Origin: Deltaproteobacteria bacterium
Lineage (GTDB): Bacteria > Myxococcota > SpSt-1050 > JACRCP01
Direction of reading: 5' to 3'
Length of the DNA: 34,450 bases
NCBI GenBank assembly: GCA_016218965.1
Contig: JACRCP010000405.1
Span: 1-34,450 of the forward strand
The notes under the pieces are model-generated. The model saw only the letters and a program-made list of their open reading frames with translations, was not told where the DNA came from and made no database searches. This document shows positions 7,575 to 15,765 of this stretch, piece after piece (position 1 is the first letter of the stretch; every line of letters begins with the position of its first letter). Both the position numbers and the translations under genes were made by a program.

Positions 7575-9877
7575 ACCTCGTCCGCCGAATCCGCGCCCTG
7601 GCACGGCTCCCCGCCGCCGAGAAGGCGTTTAGGGCCCGGCAGGCGGCGGGGAAACTCAAGATGCGCCTTTTGCGGAGGAAGGACGCATCGTTTTCGTCGT
7701 ACGCGCCGGCCGCGAACGAGACCGCCGCGGAGACCCGGGAGATCGTTGTCCCCCCGGCGGTTCTCAAGAAGGCATCAAAGGCGCTGCTCAACCGGGCGCG
7801 CGACAGCCTGGGCCATACGTTCGATCTTTTGGGGTCCGGACGGGTCAAAGTCGAGCGCCGGTTCGGCGCGGCTGAAACGCTGGTCAACCGTGCGAACCGT
7901 CCCGAAGCGGCGCGAATCGCCGCGATGATCGATGCAGGCTACAAGCCGATAGACTGGCAGCTCGACTTCAAGTCGGGGCATCGGTGGAGCGAGAGGACAT
8001 GGTACGGCGACATCGCGTTCGGGGACGAACCGGGAGTGGACGTAAAGGTCCCGTGGGAGCTTGCCCGGATGCAGCATCTCCCCCAAATGGCGATCGCGTA
8101 TCAGGCGACGGCGCAGGGCTCGGCGGAGTCCGGCGAACGGCGGCGCCTCCCGCGCGAGTTCAGAAACGAAGTACTCGATTTCGTCTCGGCCAATCCGCCG
8201 CGGTGGGGTGTCAACTGGGTGTGTTCGATGGACGTCGCGATCCGCGCCGCCAACTGGACAATGGCGAGGGATCTGTTTGTCTCGGCGGGGGTGCACTTTG
8301 ACCCTGCGTTCGAGCGCGTGTTCGCGAGGAGCGTCTATGAACACGGACTGCACGTTCTGTCCAATCTCGAGTGGCGGCCGATTTTTCGCGGGAACCACTA
8401 CCTGGCCGACATTGCGGGCCTGGTCTTCATGGCGGCTCACCTCCCGCGAACACGCGAAACCGATGCGTGGCTCGCCTTCGGCGTGCAGGAGCTGGTTTCG
8501 GAAGTCGGGTACCAGTTCAACCAAGAGGGGACCAACTTCGAGTCGTCCACGTGCTACCACAGGCTCGCGGCCGAGATGGCGGTCTTCGCCACGGCCCTGG
8601 TGCTGGGTTTGCCGCGCGAGCGAATGGACGCCTTGTGCGGCTACGACCACCGCGCCCTTCGGACGCACCCGCGCCTGAAGCCCGCCCCGATCGCCATGTA
8701 TCCCCGGGCCGAGGGCGGGGTGTCGCCGTTCCCGCCCTGGTACTTCGAGCGTCTGGAGAAGATGGCCGAGTTCGTCGTCGCTATTTCCGGCAAGAGCGGC
8801 CTTGTGCCGCAGATCGGCGACAACGACAGCGGCCGCTTTTTCAAGCTGTCAGCCACTGACGAACAGCCAGAAGCCAAAAGCCAAAAGCCAACAGGCAACA
8901 GCCTTCAGCCTTCAGCCTTCAGCCTTCAGCCTTCAGCCTCAAACGACCTTGACCACCGCCACGTCGTCGCCGCAATCAACGGGCTTTTCGACCGGGAGGA
9001 TTTTGCGGCGTTCGCCGGCGACGCGTGGGTTGACTATCACGTCGTGCGAAGCCTCGCCGGGCTTGGAGGGCAGAGGGCAGAGATCAGGCAGTGGTCAGTG
9101 GTCAGTAGTCGGTGGTCAGAACGTGGAGAGAAGTCGGAGGTCGGAGGTCAGAGGTCAGAAGTCGGAGGCCGGCGGTCCGGCAAAAAGTACCCGGCCTTCG
9201 GCCTGTACGTGCTAAGAAACGAGCGTTTCCACGTCGTGGTCCGCTGCGGGCCGGTCGGCAGGGGAGGGCAGGGCGCCCACGCCCACAACGACCAGCTCTC
9301 GTTCACGCTCGAAGCGGACGGCGTGCCGGTGATCGTCGACCCCGGAACCTACCTTTACACCCCGGACCCGGCCGCGCGGAACCTCTTCCGCTCGACCGCC
9401 ATGCACAACACGGTGCAGATCGAAGGGCGCGAGCAGAACCCATGGAACGAGGGTGGCACGGAACTTTTTAAGCTACGCGAAACGGCCGGCGCCGTGGTGA
9501 CGCGCTGCGAAGAGAACAGTTTTGCGGGCGCTCACCACGGGTTCGGCGCCACTCACCGGCGCGAACTCGCGATTTGTGCCGCGAGTGTCTCGGGTTGTGA
9601 CGGCTACGACAGCGAGGTTGGGAAGACAATCGCATTCCACTGTGCGCCTGGGGTGCGGGCCAGTACGACGGATCGACCCAACATTCTGCAGTTGACAGCG
9701 GAAGGAGTCAATCTGATGGTCTCAGGCGGCCCCGGCGAGTGGCGTCTTGGCGAATACGGTTACTCAGGGGGATATGGTTTGATCACGGCACCGTGCGCAC
9801 GTATCGAGTTGCGCACTGCCGAAACACGCGTGGCGTGGGCGGTTTCTCTAGTTGACTTTACGGCAACCATCCGATAG
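7571..9877 (+). CDS. Heparinase II/III-like polysaccharide lyase with two in-frame heptanucleotide-repeat insertions
   Basis: The 768-residue protein has the heparinase II/III arrangement. An alpha/alpha barrel runs from about residue 140 to 420, including a NWVCSMDVAIRAANW helix, FRGNHYLADI and EGTNFESSTCYHRLA. A beta-sandwich from about residue 540 opens with HAHNDQLSF (near 570), VIVDPGTYLYT and MHNTVQIEG. Lyases of this family cleave uronate-containing chains by beta-elimination; in biosynthetic loci they may trim or proofread the polymer. No clear signal peptide is visible. Between the two domains, residues ~428-457 and ~500-537 are simple-sequence peptides encoded by 7-bp repeats (8851-8941 and 9068-9179), yet the frame is kept. 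These insertions are unlike any family domain and probably lie in a linker. Confidence 0.87.
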   Translation: MNLVRRIRALARLPAAEKAFRARQAAGKLKMRLLRRKDASFSSYAPAANETAAETREIVVPPAVLKKASKALLNRARDSLGHTFDLLGSGRVKVERRFGAAETLVNRANRPEAARIAAMIDAGYKPIDWQLDFKSGHRWSERTWYGDIAFGDEPGVDVKVPWELARMQHLPQMAIAYQATAQGSAESGERRRLPREFRNEVLDFVSANPPRWGVNWVCSMDVAIRAANWTMARDLFVSAGVHFDPAFERVFARSVYEHGLHVLSNLEWRPIFRGNHYLADIAGLVFMAAHLPRTRETDAWLAFGVQELVSEVGYQFNQEGTNFESSTCYHRLAAEMAVFATALVLGLPRERMDALCGYDHRALRTHPRLKPAPIAMYPRAEGGVSPFPPWYFERLEKMAEFVVAISGKSGLVPQIGDNDSGRFFKLSATDEQPEAKSQKPTGNSLQPSAFSLQPSASNDLDHRHVVAAINGLFDREDFAAFAGDAWVDYHVVRSLAGLGGQRAEIRQWSVVSSRWSERGEKSEVGGQRSEVGGRRSGKKYPAFGLYVLRNERFHVVVRCGPVGRGGQGAHAHNDQLSFTLEADGVPVIVDPGTYLYTPDPAARNLFRSTAMHNTVQIEGREQNPWNEGGTELFKLRETAGAVVTRCEENSFAGAHHGFGATHRRELAICAASVSGCDGYDSEVGKTIAFHCAPGVRASTTDRPNILQLTAEGVNLMVSGGPGEWRLGEYGYSGGYGLITAPCARIELRTAETRVAWAVSLVDFTATIR
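8851..8941 (+). repeat. Heptanucleotide tandem tract 1 (13 units, consensus AGCCTTC/AGCCAAA)
   Basis: Thirteen consecutive 7-bp units can be read in phase from 8851. The last eight full-strength units are AGCCAAC, AGGCAAC, five perfect AGCCTTC (8900-8934) and AGCCTCA. The tract resembles the short tandemly repeated repetitive heptamers described in cyanobacteria and also seen in many environmental genomes. It lies in frame inside the heparinase-like gene and encodes a Gln-Pro-Ser-Ala-Phe-Ser-Leu seven-residue period. Confidence 0.92.
9068..9179 (+). repeat. Heptanucleotide tandem tract 2 (16 units, CAGTGGT/AGGTCAG type)
   Basis: Sixteen 7-bp units run in phase from GGGCAGA at 9068. They pass through CAGTGGT, CAGTGGT, CAGTAGT and CGGTGGT to AAGTCGG, AGGTCGG and AGGTCAG variants, ending at AGGCCGG and CGGTCCG. 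The sequence family differs from tract 1, but the unit length is the same and the two lie only 126 bp apart in one gene. The encoded peptide is Ser/Arg/Gly-rich with no domain character. Confidence 0.9.
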
Positions 9878-9895
9878 ACTTGGACGAGGTGAACG

Positions 9896-10453
9896 ATGAA
9901 GAACGTGTACCTGACGATCACGGGCCGGAAGCTCGACCTTGCGAAGCTCACGGAGCACGAACGGGATATGCTCCGCGAGGCGCTGGAGCACGTGCCCAAG
10001 ACTGGCGGCTGGAATCGGTTCGCGGCATGGTGGCTGAAGGCGTTCAACGAATCGGGCCTCCCGGACAGTTCTCCGGTCTTCCGGATCTGCCGCGACCTCG
10101 AAGCGCGCCTTGGGATCGCCGAAGGGAAGGTCGCGCCGCCGGAATACCGCGACTACCTCGCGGATATGATCGAAGAGCATTTCGGTTCGCGGTATCGCTT
10201 CTGTGACGCAACGGGCATCGATCCCGGACATCTCAGCCGCGTATTCGCTGGCAAGGCCGACCTGTCCGCCGACCTCCTGCGGCGAGCGTTGAAGGCGTTG
10301 GATGCCCACCTTGAGGTTCGCCCGAACCGAGAGGCAGATGAGCAGACCTTCAGCCGTGACGAGGCGATCAAGGCCCTGGCCGATTGGTCGAAGTGCTCAA
10401 AGGCCGATGCTCGCCGGGTTACGGCCGCGTCGTCGAAGGCGCCGGAGTGGTGA
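9896..10453 (+). CDS. HTH (XRE-like) domain protein of unknown role
   Basis: The 185-residue protein has a recognisable helix-turn-helix in its middle, about residues 97-142: CDATGIDPGHLSRVFAGKAD followed by a leucine-rich helix ending near LEVRP, like the XRE/Cro family. The N-terminal ~90 residues, including a WNRFAAWWLKAF helix, and the charged C-terminal tail match nothing I recognise. It sits between biosynthetic genes, 18 bp after the lyase gene, an odd place for a regulator. It may regulate this operon or be cargo from an insertion. Its stop overlaps the start of a 22-codon frame (GTGA). Confidence 0.65.
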   Translation: MKNVYLTITGRKLDLAKLTEHERDMLREALEHVPKTGGWNRFAAWWLKAFNESGLPDSSPVFRICRDLEARLGIAEGKVAPPEYRDYLADMIEEHFGSRYRFCDATGIDPGHLSRVFAGKADLSADLLRRALKALDAHLEVRPNREADEQTFSRDEAIKALADWSKCSKADARRVTAASSKAPEW

Positions 10454-10518
10454 AGATGACCGGCAAGAACGGCAGGCTCGAGTGGACCGTCACGGTGAGG
10501 AAACAGGTTTCGGTATGA
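10450..10518 (+). CDS. Candidate 22-residue micro-ORF bridging two genes
   Basis: A GTG at 10450 overlaps the HTH gene stop (GTGA). The frame encodes 22 residues starting MKMTGKNGRLEW and ends at TGA 10516-10518, which overlaps the ATG of the next glycosyltransferase (ATGA). Both junctions copy the 4-bp overlap style of the surrounding operon, so ribosomes could pass through it. It could instead be the shifted tail of the HTH gene or chance sequence. No function can be assigned. Confidence 0.35.
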   Translation: MKMTGKNGRLEWTVTVRKQVSV

Positions 10519-11690
10519 CGGCGGAGCCCAAACGGGTGCTGATGACCTCCGGCCATCACTGGTCGTCGACTTTCAGGCTCGGGACGCACCACCTCGCCTC
10601 GGGCTTTCTGCGAAGGGGTTGGGAGGTGGCCTTTGTGTCGAATCCCGTGTCGCCGCTACACGTCTTCTCGGCCAACAGGCGGGACGTGTTGGAACGGGCA
10701 CGGATCTTCGCGGCGGGAGGGCGGGGGTACTGCGACGGGCGCCTGTGGACGTATGTTCCGGGCGCGCTCGTGGCCCCGACCAACAAACCCCTCCTCCGCA
10801 GCGAATGGGTATGTCGGAACTGGCAGAGCACGACTTTGCCTTCCATCGGGCGGGTTCTGCGCCGCAGCGGTTTTGGCGAAGTTGATCTGTTGTATTTTGA
10901 CAGCCCGGTGCAGGCCGGGTTGCTCACGCGCGTTGCGCACCGGCGCTCCGTATTCCGAATTGCCGACCGCATGGACGGCTTTTCGAGCTTCGCGCCGGCG
11001 TTTGTGACCATGCAGCGCGAGCTTGCGGGCCGCGTCGATCTGGTCATCTACTCGGCGCGATCGCTCGCATCTTACGTCGAGGCGCTGGGACCGAGGAATT
11101 CCATGCTCGTTCCCAACGGCGTTGACTTCCGGCACTTCGCGGAAGGCCGGCGGGAGACTCCGCCCGAGTATGGCTCGATCCCCCGGCCGCGGGCCGTGTA
11201 CGTCGGCGCAATGGATGAGTGGTTCGATTTCGAGTTGGTGTCGCGGGCGGCGGCTGAGATGCCACATGTGTCCTTCGTGCTGATCGGTCCCGATCGGATT
11301 GCCCGGGCGCGGCTGGCGTCGCTGCCGAACCTCCACGTCCTCGGCGCGCGGCCGTTTGACAAGGTCCCCTCGTACCTGCACCACGCCGACGCCGGCATCA
11401 TCCCGTTTGACGTCGCCGGCCACGCAAGACTCGTGCACACCGTGAATCCTTTGAAGCTGTATGAATACATGGCGTGCGGTTTGCCGGTCGTTGCCGCGGC
11501 CTGGCGCGAACTCGAGGAGGCAAAGAGCCCGGCCCGCCTGTATCAGGATTCCGGCGGGTTCATGAACGCGCTTCGGGACGCGCTTGAGACCCCCGGTGAT
11601 CGCGGCGCCGCGATCGAATTTGCGAGGAAGGCCGACTGGGACGAAAGAGTGGGCGAGCTGATCGGGCGCCTCGATTCGCTTGGGCGGTAG
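10515..11690 (+). CDS. GT-B fold glycosyltransferase (GT4/group 1-like)
   Basis: The 391-residue protein looks like a retaining GT-B glycosyltransferase. The N-terminal half has LMTSGHHWSSTFRLGTHHLA and a DLLYFDSP strand. The C-terminal half has VPNGVDFRHF near 197, YVGAMDEWFDFELV near 230 and a nucleotide-sugar binding segment NPLKLYEYMACGLPVVA from about residue 310. It would add a sugar to the lipid-linked repeat unit at the cytoplasmic face of the inner membrane. ATG 10515 is preferred to longer upstream frames because it overlaps the micro-ORF stop by 4 bp and gives a natural N-terminus. Donor and acceptor cannot be told from sequence. Confidence 0.85.
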   Translation: MTAEPKRVLMTSGHHWSSTFRLGTHHLASGFLRRGWEVAFVSNPVSPLHVFSANRRDVLERARIFAAGGRGYCDGRLWTYVPGALVAPTNKPLLRSEWVCRNWQSTTLPSIGRVLRRSGFGEVDLLYFDSPVQAGLLTRVAHRRSVFRIADRMDGFSSFAPAFVTMQRELAGRVDLVIYSARSLASYVEALGPRNSMLVPNGVDFRHFAEGRRETPPEYGSIPRPRAVYVGAMDEWFDFELVSRAAAEMPHVSFVLIGPDRIARARLASLPNLHVLGARPFDKVPSYLHHADAGIIPFDVAGHARLVHTVNPLKLYEYMACGLPVVAAAWRELEEAKSPARLYQDSGGFMNALRDALETPGDRGAAIEFARKADWDERVGELIGRLDSLGR

Positions 11691-11703
11691 GGAAACAGGG
11701 ATT

Positions 11704-12639
11704 GTGGAACTGTCGATCCTTATTCCGATCTTCAACTGGGACGTGACGGGACTCGTGTCGTCGCTGGCGGCCGAGATCCGGCGGGGCGTGCCGTGCCCGG
11801 TGGAGATCGTCGCGATGGACGACTGCTCGACCGACCAAGGCGCCAAAGAGACCAACCGAGCCGCCTGCGCGCGGCTCAAGGCCGAAGGGGTGCCGATTGA
11901 TTACGAGGAGCTCGCGGCAAACATCGGCCGCGCGGCGATAAGGAACCGTTTGGTGGCGGCCTCCGATGGGACGCATCTGCTGTTTCTGGATTGCGACGTT
12001 GTGCCGGATCGGGAGGATTTCCTGTCCAACTACTACCAGGCGATCACTGAGAACGCAGCCGATGTGGTCGTTGGAGGCAAGAGCTACGTCCGCCGGATCA
12101 TGGCCGGAAAGGAATATGATTTCCACGTCTACTGGAGCGAGACGTCGGAGGCCCTACCCGCTGCCGCGCGAAACCGAAAACCCGCGCTCTACGTCGTCAC
12201 TTCGAACGTCGTCGTGAGCAGGAAGGTGTTCGAAGCGTTCCCGTTCGCCGATCGATTCGCGGGTTGGGGATACGAAGACACGGAGTGGGGAATGCGGCTC
12301 GCGAACGGATGTCGAATCACCCACATAGACAACCAGGTATCGCATTTGGGTCTCGTCTCCAAAGAGGCATTCTATCGCAGGATGCGCAAGTCCGTTGCCA
12401 ACTGCCTGTTGCTCGCCGAGCTTCAACCCGCCGGTTTCAAGACGATGAACGTCTACCCGTATGCGCGCCTTTTCTCGAGACTTGGCCGCAGGTCACTCAA
12501 AGTCCTGGATGTCGTGTTGAGGGGCCTTTTCCTCCTGCAGGACGTACATCAAGCTTCGAATCTCATCGCGTACCAGCTCGACAAGGCCGTGTTGCTGGCG
12601 ATGGCGCTCAAAGACAAGGACCGGAGTGACACCAAGTGA
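11704..12639 (+). CDS. Family 2 glycosyltransferase (GT-A fold)
   Basis: The 311-residue protein is a GT2 enzyme. SILIPIFNW is the first strand, MDDCSTDQG holds the nucleotide-binding Asp39/Asp40, and the metal-binding DxD is D96-C97-D98 in FLDCDVVPD. The acceptor-side block GWGYEDTEWGMRL is near residues 187-199. A hydrophobic stretch near the C-terminus may touch the membrane. The GTG at 11704 directly precedes the conserved first strand; a TTG at 11680 would add eight residues and overlap the previous gene. It ends with a 4-bp overlap (GTGA) into the polymerase gene. It probably builds the repeat unit together with the GT4-like enzyme. Confidence 0.87.
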   Translation: MELSILIPIFNWDVTGLVSSLAAEIRRGVPCPVEIVAMDDCSTDQGAKETNRAACARLKAEGVPIDYEELAANIGRAAIRNRLVAASDGTHLLFLDCDVVPDREDFLSNYYQAITENAADVVVGGKSYVRRIMAGKEYDFHVYWSETSEALPAAARNRKPALYVVTSNVVVSRKVFEAFPFADRFAGWGYEDTEWGMRLANGCRITHIDNQVSHLGLVSKEAFYRRMRKSVANCLLLAELQPAGFKTMNVYPYARLFSRLGRRSLKVLDVVLRGLFLLQDVHQASNLIAYQLDKAVLLAMALKDKDRSDTK

Positions 12640-13973
12640 CGAACGGAACGGACAACGCCGCCGCGGCGAATCCACTCGACCCGGCAGGTTCCGTCCTCGA
12701 GAAACGGGTGCTCTACCTGTTCTTGTTCACGCAGTTGTTTTCGAACCTGTTGAGCCGCATGGTTGACGTCAACCTGAACGTGGTTCCGGTGGCGTTTCTC
12801 CTGTTTGCGTTGATCTTCGCGCTCAAGAAGTCGGGGTGGACCGCCGTGGAGGTCGTGTGCATCGCCACTGCCACCGTTTTCGCGGTGTATGTGTTCGACC
12901 CGAGGAGCCGGTTTTCGTACAACGCGATGTCAATCCGGGATTCGGTGATCCCCGTTCTTTGCCTGTTCGTTGGCGTCCGGGTGGCAGCCCACGGTGGAAG
13001 AATGGTGCGTTTCCTCAACTGGATGTTTCTCCTGTTTGTCGGATACGGGATCGCGCAGGAACTGGCGTTTTATTCCGGGAGCCTGGGATCCATTCTTCCA
13101 TGGGATGCGGCATGGCTTCAGAAGATGGAAGAAGGCGGAATATGGAACATCTACCAAGGGCCGATTCTCCGGTTTTTCGGCGTGATGAACACTTTCAGCG
13201 AGTATCAGAACTACGTGGCGATCGTCTCGACGTTCCTCTGGTTCAATGCGGGGATGATCAAGGGGGTGGGGCGGCTGGTCTTGCTGCTGAACGTGCTTCT
13301 GGCGATTCTGTTCCTGGGTTTGTCGATGGAAAGGTCTCCAATCGCGCTGTTCTTGATCGTTCTTGGCATTTGGCACGTCCGGCACTTGGGGAAGAAATCG
13401 GCGCGGCTCCTCGTTTGCGTCGTTGCTGGAATCGCGGTTGTAGCCGCGATGCTTTTGTCCGGCCTCGGGGAGTTGGAGATCGATCCGAGGCTGAGCGTGG
13501 CCTACAAGCGGCTCGAGAATGTGTTGACTTTGAACCTGGCCAAGGATGAGGCGGTCCAGGAGAGGCTCGAAAAGGAATGGCGGACGGCGGCGGACCTGGC
13601 TTCGGAGCACTACCTCGGAATCGGCCCGGGGCGCGTGACCCAGTCGGCAAAGGACTACGAGAGATACGTCGCCCCTCACAACAACTTCCTGATGATTTTT
13701 CTCGCGTACGGGGTTGTTGGCCTTCTCCTTTTTGGGCTGTTGTTGGTTCTCATTCTCTATCAGACGACGGGGCTGCGTTCATCACTGACCTACTACAGTT
13801 TCGGAGTGACCGTGGGCTACTGTCTGCTTGCCATTTTCAACGTGCCGTTGACGCTCAAGTCCGGAATCCTCTATTTCGTCATCGCGGGGTACCTTTGCGG
13901 CGTCGCATCTGACAGGGGCACCGACGGAGTTGCCGCAGCCGACGGCGCCGGGGAAGGCGAAGCCGCCGCATGA
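12636..13973 (+). CDS. Wzy/O-antigen ligase-like membrane polymerase
   Basis: The 445-residue protein has about ten or more hydrophobic segments. The Wzy_C-type signature lies in its long periplasmic part: GIGPGRVTQ, then VAPHNNFLMIFLAYGVVG, giving the PHN motif shared by O-antigen ligases and Wzy polymerases. It would join lipid-linked repeats, or ligate chains, at the periplasmic face. The presence of a Wzx-type flippase in the same operon favours a polymerase role. The C-terminal tail is a low-complexity Ala/Gly/Asp run. It overlaps both neighbours by 4 bp. Confidence 0.83.
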   Translation: MTNGTDNAAAANPLDPAGSVLEKRVLYLFLFTQLFSNLLSRMVDVNLNVVPVAFLLFALIFALKKSGWTAVEVVCIATATVFAVYVFDPRSRFSYNAMSIRDSVIPVLCLFVGVRVAAHGGRMVRFLNWMFLLFVGYGIAQELAFYSGSLGSILPWDAAWLQKMEEGGIWNIYQGPILRFFGVMNTFSEYQNYVAIVSTFLWFNAGMIKGVGRLVLLLNVLLAILFLGLSMERSPIALFLIVLGIWHVRHLGKKSARLLVCVVAGIAVVAAMLLSGLGELEIDPRLSVAYKRLENVLTLNLAKDEAVQERLEKEWRTAADLASEHYLGIGPGRVTQSAKDYERYVAPHNNFLMIFLAYGVVGLLLFGLLLVLILYQTTGLRSSLTYYSFGVTVGYCLLAIFNVPLTLKSGILYFVIAGYLCGVASDRGTDGVAAADGAGEGEAAA

Positions 13974-15037
13974 ATGGTATCCCGCGCGAAAACAACTTCG
14001 ACCTCATCAGATTGATCTGCGCGTCGGTCGTGTGCCTGTTCCACGCGCACGTCCTTTCGGGTGTTCCGGCGCTTTCGCCTTTTTCGAGCGTTTTTGCCGC
14101 GGTGCACCCCGTTCAGTGCTTCTTCGTCATCAGCGGCATTCTCATCACCGGGAGCTGGGATAGAAGCAAAAGCGTTTCGGACTTTGCTGTCAGGCGTCTG
14201 CGGCGGGTCTACCCGGCGTACGTCTTGTCAATCGTGGGGTTCGCCTGTCTGCTCTCGTTGTTCTCGATCCACGGCGCGCGCGACTACTTCTTTTCGTTCG
14301 ATTTTGCGCGCTATCTCGGCTGGAACGCGCTGTTTTTGAACTTCCTCAAGCCTTCGTTGCCCGGGGTTTTTTCGGGGAACCCGGAGCAGGCGGTCAACGG
14401 GGCGCTCTGGACCCTGAAGGTCGAGGTGATGTTCTACTGCGCTGTCCCGGTGCTGGCGTGGCTCTTCGGGAGGTTCAACCGGCTTGTTCTGATCGTGGGT
14501 CTATACCTGGCTTCGTGTGTTTATCTTGTGCTCTTCGTCCATCTGTCGCGCGAAACGGGCAGGGGGGTGTACGCCGAACTCGCGAGGCAGTTGCCCGGGC
14601 AGATGAGTTATTGCCTGAGCGGGGCGCTCGTTTTCTTCCATTTCGAGTTTTTCAGAAAGCACGCCAAGTTCTGTCTGATCGCGGGCCTCGCGGCCTATGT
14701 CCTGAGCTTTCGTTTCGAGTGGCTCATCTTCGTCAAGCCGATGGGCCTGGCGTTGGTGGTGTTCTTCGTGGCGTACTGTCTGCCTCTCCTCAGTCGGATC
14801 AAACTTCCCGGGGACTACTCGTACGGGATCTTCATCTTCCACTATCCGATCGTGCAGATCGCGGTTGCAAAAGGGTACTTCAAAGACGGTGACCCTTGGC
14901 TGGTCTCGCTGGCGGCACTTGCCACCGCGTTCTCGCTCGCCGTGCTGTCGTGGCACGGCCTCGAAAAGCGCTTCACAAAGCGTTCATCCCACCCGGTGTC
15001 AACGATCTCCAGTAACCGCGTAAATCTGAACGCGTAG
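13970..15037 (+). CDS. Acyltransferase 3 family protein (OafA/YrhL-like)
   Basis: The 355-residue multispanning membrane protein carries acyltransferase-3 landmarks: NFDLIRLICA at the start, H25 and H27 in LFHAHVLSG, HPVQCFFVISGILI around residues 43-58, and RRLRRVYPAY just after. The FIFHYPIVQI helix towards the C-terminus also fits. These proteins transfer acetyl or succinyl groups to surface glycans. It is the last intact gene of the + strand assembly operon. Its stop is followed in the same frame by an unrelated truncated gene, marking a rearrangement junction. Confidence 0.87.
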   Translation: MNGIPRENNFDLIRLICASVVCLFHAHVLSGVPALSPFSSVFAAVHPVQCFFVISGILITGSWDRSKSVSDFAVRRLRRVYPAYVLSIVGFACLLSLFSIHGARDYFFSFDFARYLGWNALFLNFLKPSLPGVFSGNPEQAVNGALWTLKVEVMFYCAVPVLAWLFGRFNRLVLIVGLYLASCVYLVLFVHLSRETGRGVYAELARQLPGQMSYCLSGALVFFHFEFFRKHAKFCLIAGLAAYVLSFRFEWLIFVKPMGLALVVFFVAYCLPLLSRIKLPGDYSYGIFIFHYPIVQIAVAKGYFKDGDPWLVSLAALATAFSLAVLSWHGLEKRFTKRSSHPVSTISSNRVNLNA

Positions 15038-15637
15038 CCGACAGGCGCGGTCGCCGACGCCGAGACCGAACTCATCAAGACGACCGACATCCTGCACGGC
15101 GCCGTCCTGCGCAGCCGCCGCATCCTCGAGGCCGGGGCGGTGGGCAACCCGTCTGCGCCGAAGGTGCCGAAGGCCAAGCCGGGGATGTACGCCGCCAAGG
15201 CGATTCACACGACGGCGGCCGAGCACCTCGAAGCGCTCGATAGACTGCCCGAGGACGCCGCTTCGCGCGACGCCGCGTCCAAGCTCAAGACCGCCATGTC
15301 CGCCCAGGAGAAGGCGTTCACCAAGTCGAAGGGCCTAAGCGACGACTGGCAGGGCGCTAAGAAGACCCAGGACGCGGAATTGACGACGATCCGCGGGAAG
15401 CTGTGGGCCTACCGGACGTTCGTCGCTTACAACGTCCCGGTGGCCGACCGCAAGGACCTCCGCATCCGCCTGCGGTACGTCGCCCCCGAGAAGCCGAGCC
15501 GCAACAAAAACGAGACGACCGCGACGGCCGTGACGGCAGTAGCGCAGGGCGCGGGCAGCCAGGCCGTGACAATCCCGGCGCTCCCGGCCGTCCCGCCGGA
15601 GAGCGGCGAACACCCCCAACTGAGCGCAAACGCATAA
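15038..15637 (+). pseudogene. 5'-truncated remnant of an unknown gene
   Basis: The frame is open from the codon after the acyltransferase stop to TAA at 15635-15637, about 199 codons. The residues encoded before the first possible start (GTG 15140) look like real protein: acidic and basic residues alternate, as in DAETELIKTTDILHGAV. The true start has therefore probably been cut off at about 15038. The rest is charged, with no cysteines. The tail is Ala/Val/Pro-rich. I do not recognise the family. A shorter protein from GTG 15140 (165 residues) is possible but has no clear ribosome-binding site. Confidence 0.55.
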
Positions 15638-15639
15638 CC

Positions 15640-15683
15640 GGGGGAAGAAGCCCCGTGCAGGCCGGCGGCACGGGGCTTCCCCC
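15640..15683 (+). terminator. Strong hairpin after the remnant gene
   Basis: The left arm at 15640-15658 pairs with the right arm GCACGGGGCTTCCCCC at 15668-15683: sixteen paired bases, a 3-nt bulge and a 9-nt loop. It begins 2 bp after the TAA of the remnant gene, a terminator-like position. No T-run follows, so it would not be a classical rho-independent terminator. Confidence 0.5.
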
Positions 15684-15708
15684 TCCCAAACAAGGAGGAG
15701 AGACTCAA

Positions 15709-15750
15709 ATGAAATGGGTGCAGCTCTTTTCGGCGGATGGACGTTGGTAG
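15709..15750 (+). other. Orphan start site: perfect ribosome-binding site followed by a 13-codon frame
   Basis: AAGGAGG at 15692-15698 lies 10 bp before ATG 15709. The frame MKWVQLFSADGRW ends at TAG 15748-15750, just where repeat sequence begins. The ideal spacing and the hairpin upstream suggest the 5' end of a gene whose body was lost to a repeat insertion or deletion. A leader peptide is the alternative. Confidence 0.4.
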
Positions 15751-15765
15751 CATCGATTTCTCCTG

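Noticed and set aside
8851..9179. Possible CRISPR-like array
   Set aside because: Units are 7 bp, contiguous and lack spacers; they are heptamer tandem repeats in a coding gene.
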